From contig NC_060060.1 of NCBI RefSeq assembly GCF_020283565.1, forward strand, positions 24,800,001 through 24,864,000: a stretch of DNA of 64,000 bases, read 5' to 3'. Position numbers and translations under genes: made by a program. Under the pieces are notes generated by a model. The model was given only the letters and a program-made list of their open reading frames with translations. It searched no databases and was not told the origin of the DNA. Every line of letters starts with the position of its first letter. Position 1 is the first letter of the stretch. This document shows, piece by piece, positions 59,388 through 64,000 of the stretch. Source of the stretch: Trifolium pratense. Lineage: Eukaryota; Streptophyta; Magnoliopsida; Fabales; Fabaceae.

Positions 59388-59905
59388 ATTTATTTGGAGA
59401 CAAGCTAGATGTGTGTTTCATCTTCTTTCACAGTTATAAATTTCAATGTTTCTCTGTAATTCTGTACTACAAAGAAACATTGGAAAGGTACACTCATGAA
59501 TGTCATGACATATTGGAACATAATTCAATTTAGAACATTACTTGAATGACAAAACCAAAAAAAAAAAAAACATTACTTGAATGAGTTGATTTGGTTGGTG
59601 TGTATTTGTTTTAGAATAGAGAGAAAACATACAAGTGTTTATGTCAATAAGTATTTGGATGAGTTAAGTGAATGAAAAAGTCTAGTTCTAATTCTTTAAG
59701 TTTTACATGCTTCACTTTTTTTTTTCCTTTCTAAACTGATTCTCATAACTTTGGTGATGCTTAATTTATTTATTTATATTATAACAATAACTAAAGTTTC
59801 CATGCATTTTGAGCATATGCTCCCTATGAGAAAATTGCTAAATGTGTGATCTATCTAGCTCATGTAACAAGGATTGTGCGCTTTATTATATATAAATATT
59901 AACAG

Positions 59906-60009
<104 letters not shown>

Positions 60010-60059
60010 ACCTTTGTTTAATTATGTGCTATGCTTCTAGTTAGCTTAATTTTCACTGC

Positions 60060-60165
60060 CAATATCCGATCTATTAAACCGTCTAATCTGATTTGAGGGT
60101 CAATTCTGGCATCAAGTGATTTCAGCCTATTTCCGACCACAGTTGCGAGAGAATATAAATGGAGG
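60060..60165 (-). mobile_element. SINE family B relic, minus strand
   Basis: The plus strand reads gtctaatctgatttgagggt, then ctggcatcaagtgatttcag, then ccgaccacagttgcgagaga, the reverse of the family-B body. The pol III box end is missing. Confidence 0.6.
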
Positions 60166-61606
60166 GGGCAAGAGTGAAAACTCCATTAAGAATTTAAGAG
60201 GAGGTGCAAAAAAGAAAACTAGATAAACCTAGTTGATTCTTAATAAAATTATCCATAATAAACAAAGGAGCCTCATTCCAATAAGTAATCTCGATTAAGG
60301 TTGAACCATTATGTGAACGTGTACACTCTAGAGTCTGGAAATTGACTCCTTACTTTGAGAACAAGATGATTAATACCAAAGAAATAAAATTGAAAACTTG
60401 TTAAGTTTTGATTTTGAACCAACATCTAAACCTTGCTGGTAAAGTAATAAATTTAACTAATTTCACTAATCGTGAAATTTTAATAATTAGTTTGACTAAT
60501 AATTTATGAAATTTCACTAACCAACATCTAAATAAATAGTTTATGAAATTAATTAGTAAAATTTCACTAATGTTCATGAAATTTCACTAACTAGGAGAAA
60601 TGCGAGCTCGCCGCTCATTCTTGCAGCTCATTTGGTTATGTTGTTATTGGTTGATAGTATAAAATTACAGTGAATATATATTCTTTATTTATTTTTTTCC
60701 ATTTTCGAAAAAGTTTAATTAATTTTACCCTTACAACCACTAAAAATGATGCAAGTGGGGTGTGAGGTGATATGGGGGAATATTTGATTGGAAAATTATT
60801 GTTAAACTTTCATATATACACGATTTTTTTTTAAAATATAAATGATTGTTATTGGTTGACAATGTAAAATTATTTCACATCGTCGGTGCATATTCTGTTT
60901 TTCTCTTTTCAAAAATTGTAATGTTTAGGAAACATCATGATGACACACGCTTTCACAAAGCTACGAAATTTGATCAATCATGTCCAAAAATATAATTATC
61001 TCAGTTGGTTAAAAATTGTGGTTAATTCAAAATATAGTGGAAATAACTGCAATTTTAGTTGGAATGTTATAAGGATGGGATCATGACCATGAGTTAAGAA
61101 GCGGAGTGATATGAAGCTCATAAGTTCAATGAATTCTCAATCTTTCGCAAAACTAACAATACTAATTATTAACATCAGTTGTTAAAAAAAACTACAATTT
61201 TCACTATAAAATAAAATAACTGTCTACTACTGTACCCAATTAATTTAATCGTATTTTTAAACATGATTAATCACATTGCTCACATAGGATTTAGTTCAAT
61301 TAACAATGTCAATATTGTTGGACGCCCTCATAGTTGTGCCATGGTGGTTACCCAAAAAAACACTTTGACTAAGTGACTCTCTTCCTAAAGAAACTAGAAT
61401 GAAGGGACTAACTAACTATAATACTTTGTCTCCAACTTATAAATAATCGGTCTTTAAGCTCAAGCTCAAATATCATATCACATTTTATAAATCAAATCAC
61501 TCACATTATCTTCTATAACATAACATATATATCTCTATCAAGATTAATTAAATCATAATATTCTCCCCTTACATTTTCTCTCCAAGAAATCCATAATATT
61601 GTATTC

Positions 61607-62455
61607 ATGGATCCGCAACACAAATCTGTTCCACCAAAGCAGAACCCATCAACCAACTCTCCTCCACCATTGCCACAAGAATCAGCACCCAAATCTTCTT
61701 TGGAAATTGAAGATTCTCAATTTCTTACATGGTTTCAAGAAATGTTTCCTGGTCGACAACTTCCACCGGAGCACAAAATTGTTCATCGTAAAGACTCTTT
61801 ACCACCGCGACCACCACGTCCACGGCCTTGCCCTCAACCGATAATATTTCCTTCTTTGGATTCACCACCACGGACACCACCGCCGCCGAAGGAAAATGTT
61901 CTTGCACAGGCTGCAAGAAGAGAATCTCAGGAAGAAAAAGTTCTTGCACCGCCACCTCGACCACCACGGCCACCACCACCACAGCAGGAAAATGTTCTTG
62001 TACAGGCTGCAAGAAGAGAATCTGAAGAAGAAAAAGTTCTTCCACCGCCACCTCGACAAGCACGGCCACAACTACAGCAGGAAAATGTTCTTGCACGGCT
62101 GCTGGAAAGAGAATCTCAGCAGGAAAAAGTTCTTGCACCGCCACTTCGACCACCACGGCCACCACCTCCATCCAAATGCAGTAATCAGTGTTGGTTCATA
62201 TTCGCCGTAATATTCTTCGTTTGTTTTATAATTTGTGCGCTAGTGCTGGTACGTTTTACTTCTTTTTGCTCTTACAATTATTTCAAACTTGTTTTTAATT
62301 TTTGGTATTAACATTTTTTTAAAAAAAAAAACTTCTCATTTTATTTTTGGTATAATTGTGAAAATTGTGATTAAATTAAAAAACAAAAAATTGATTACTC
62401 ATGGTGATGATTGTTGTTTCAGGTGTACTTGGTCATTAATTACATATTGTATTGA
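61607..62455 (+). CDS. Pro-rich tail-anchored-type protein with three 32-aa repeats, 224 aa
   Basis: Family not recognised. Exon 1 is 61607-62248 and exon 2 is 62423-62455, phase 0. Residues 1-70 are Ser/Pro-rich with SQFLTWFQEMFPGRQLPPEH, the only non-simple stretch and a possible short motif. Residues about 95-190 are three copies of a unit starting ENVLAQAARRES and ending in VLAPPPRPPRPPPP. A single hydrophobic segment follows (WFIFAVIFFVCFIICALVL), joined to VYLVINYILY from exon 2. The intron interrupts the membrane segment at the same place, in the same phase, and with the same Val-Tyr start, as in the genes at 29825 and 59037. There is no signal peptide. It probably has a cytosolic, disordered, proline-rich domain held on a membrane, perhaps a ligand for SH3/WW-like partners, but that is a guess. 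Confidence 0.65.
61891..62170 (+). repeat. Three in-frame 93-96 bp tandem repeats in a coding exon
   Basis: Units begin gaaaatgttcttgyacrg at about 61891, 61987 and 62080. Each encodes 31-32 residues: an ENVL helix-like charged block, then a Pro/Arg-rich spacer. The third copy is the most diverged (ARLLERES in place of AQAARRES). The long minus-strand frames across this region are mirrors of the repeat. Confidence 0.85.
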
Positions 62456-64000
62456 TCAATGCTATTGAAGTCAATGGTCAACGTTAAATTTAGTGAGGCC
62501 AATAGTGCTGCTGATGATGATACAATAATTTCAACATTTCTAGATAATTCTAATATACAGGTTGTGTGACCTTATAATTGTAGGTTCCTGAAACAGTTCT
62601 TGTGACAATGTAGAAATTTTTAATACTATTAAGGTCGAGGTGTTTATATTTTGTTCTCTAAATTTTATGCTTGTACCAAATTAAAGTCACTATATGTTAA
62701 TGGATTTTTAATATATATTGTGATAGTTATCATGATGAGAGGCACATTCTTTCCAAACTAAATTTTGATATATGTGATTAGTGTCTCCTTTGGGCTGGAG
62801 AACATCCTTACAGGAACCTTCTTATCGAAACTGATGCGAAAGTGATGGTTAATGGTTTGGATAGCACTGATCAACCTGCTGTTATTAGAAATCTTAGCTA
62901 GATTAGATATTTTTAGGGTCATTTTTGTTAAGAGAGTTTGTAACACTGTTGCACATAAGTCATAGCCTAGTTTGTTTAGCAAATGATACATAGCAAACTA
63001 TGCTGGAATTGATGTGCTTCCCTTCCCGGTTTCTTGTGGTGGAAGCAATCTGGAATTCTGGATGCTAGCTCCAGATAAATTAGCAAATATTTACCTCAGT
63101 AAAATGCAAATAATTGTATGTTTAAATTAGATGCGATTTCTTCCAAAGTTCTAATCCTTATTTGTGCAGCTGTATTGTTGACCGAGTGTTTACTACAACT
63201 GTTTTTTTTTTTTATCATTTCTTAGTATGTTATTTGGAAAAAAAATTGATTTCAATATCCATTATGGTATGATTTGCCGGGTATGACACTAAAACCGTAG
63301 GTTTGTAGTAGCGGAAAGTCTTTCTGTTAGAGAAGTGGAATCTTCTGTTGGCAAACAACTCACAGTGAAGTAAGTTCAAAGTGTTAGTAGATATATGTTC
63401 CTCCAAGTCCTTCTGCAGAAGAAATAACAGAATTTCTTATGGTTTTGGGTTATTCTTCTGTTTCACCATATTGAAGAAGCAGATGTATGCATATTTGGAG
63501 TGTATGTCAAGGAGTTTTGCAGGGAATATGGAAAACCAAATCAACATTGTTTTTGTCCTTATAACAATATCTCCATCTCCCAACCCAAGCAATCACCAAA
63601 AAACACGCCGCAACTGAGAAGAAAATCCCACATCTAACAAATATGAATATCAAACTCCTAACCTAAAACACAATAAACACAGGTTGTATTGTGTGATCAC
63701 CTTCAAACAAATTTACCTAAGTAGAGACCTTGTGCTCAAACATATTAAGGAAGTAATTGACACGACTCATAGGCCGGTCTAATTGATCGAGAAAACACTA
63801 CCATCATCATGACCTAACAACGACGTCTATGTCCTCTCGATATAATGAAATTCCCCTCAACCAGCTACCCTAGCTTCACTCAACTTTCAAGGTTCACCTT
63901 CGGCAGTCAAAAGCACACTTATAGCTTAAAATTATTATGAGAAAATTTTAAAAAAAGGCAAACATGTACCTTATATAATTATATTTGATAAAAGTTTTTA
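62456..64000. other. 3' flank and intergenic DNA to the window end
   Basis: Apart from the RNase H relic below, nothing is supported. The frame at 63381-63617 lacks a domain and codon structure. Confidence 0.4.
62790..63030 (+). pseudogene. Decayed RNase H-type domain of a retroelement
   Basis: The plus strand reads YRNLLIETDAKVMVNGL then DQPAVIRNLS, stop, then FRVIFVKRVCNTVAHKS, stop. The ETDAK core and the VKRxxNxxAH tail are the RNase H-like (RVT_3) signature found at the end of plant LINEs. Two or three in-frame stops show it is dead. No RT is attached. Confidence 0.6.

Noticed and set aside
61725..62171. 148-codon minus-strand frame and its companions
   Set aside because: Antisense of the Pro-rich repeats in the real plus-strand gene; Val-rich because of CCA/CCG on the other strand.

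Overview
This window is nuclear DNA of a flowering plant and very probably of a legume; Medicago truncatula or a close relative is the best guess. The reasons are AT-rich intergenic DNA, genes cut by many short GT-AG introns, dense SINE, MITE and LINE debris of kinds common in legume genomes, and gene products that align by eye with Arabidopsis families. The species call is an inference. No bacterial, organellar, rRNA, tRNA or CRISPR features were seen.

Layout, left to right. 1-7.7 kb is repeat-rich: the edge of an unknown minus-strand gene, a tandem segmental duplication (about 2.2-5.2 kb) carrying hAT-type MITEs, a decayed LINE and a G/C-rich dispersed repeat. 8.6-13 kb holds an intact minus-strand cytochrome P450 (CYP709B type, five exons, 514 aa). 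15.1-18.9 kb holds the chloroplast triose-phosphate/phosphate translocator (12 exons, 409 aa). 20.7-26.0 kb holds a minus-strand pentatricopeptide-type protein resembling At1g26460 (six exons, 610 aa) with a 1-kb hAT element in an intron. 28-32 kb has a CACTA-type MITE, a Mutator-type foldback MITE with a perfect 9-bp target duplication, and a small proline-rich tail-anchored protein gene. 32.85-35.3 kb holds an X8-domain, GPI-type plasmodesmata callose-binding-like protein. 39.6-43.5 kb holds a plastid-type alpha/beta hydrolase (ten exons, minus strand).

43.5-55 kb is a gene desert full of SINEs, MITEs, a run of covarying micro-hairpins and a 437-bp near-perfect inverted repeat. 55.0-55.7 kb is an intronless DMP8/DMP9-type gene, the family whose loss causes maternal haploid induction. 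56.5-57.5 kb holds pieces of an unidentified, possibly broken gene. 59.0-62.5 kb holds two more small tail-anchored protein genes with the same two-exon plan as the one at 29.8 kb, then a decayed RNase H fragment.

The genes look like ordinary independent plant genes and do not form a pathway cluster. The less ordinary content is the three small tail-anchored genes with a shared intron inside the membrane segment, the covarying hairpin array, the long inverted repeat, and several transposon insertions that can be delimited to the base by their target-site duplications. Exon coordinates were worked out by hand from GT-AG sites, reading phase and family similarity, and were not checked against transcripts.
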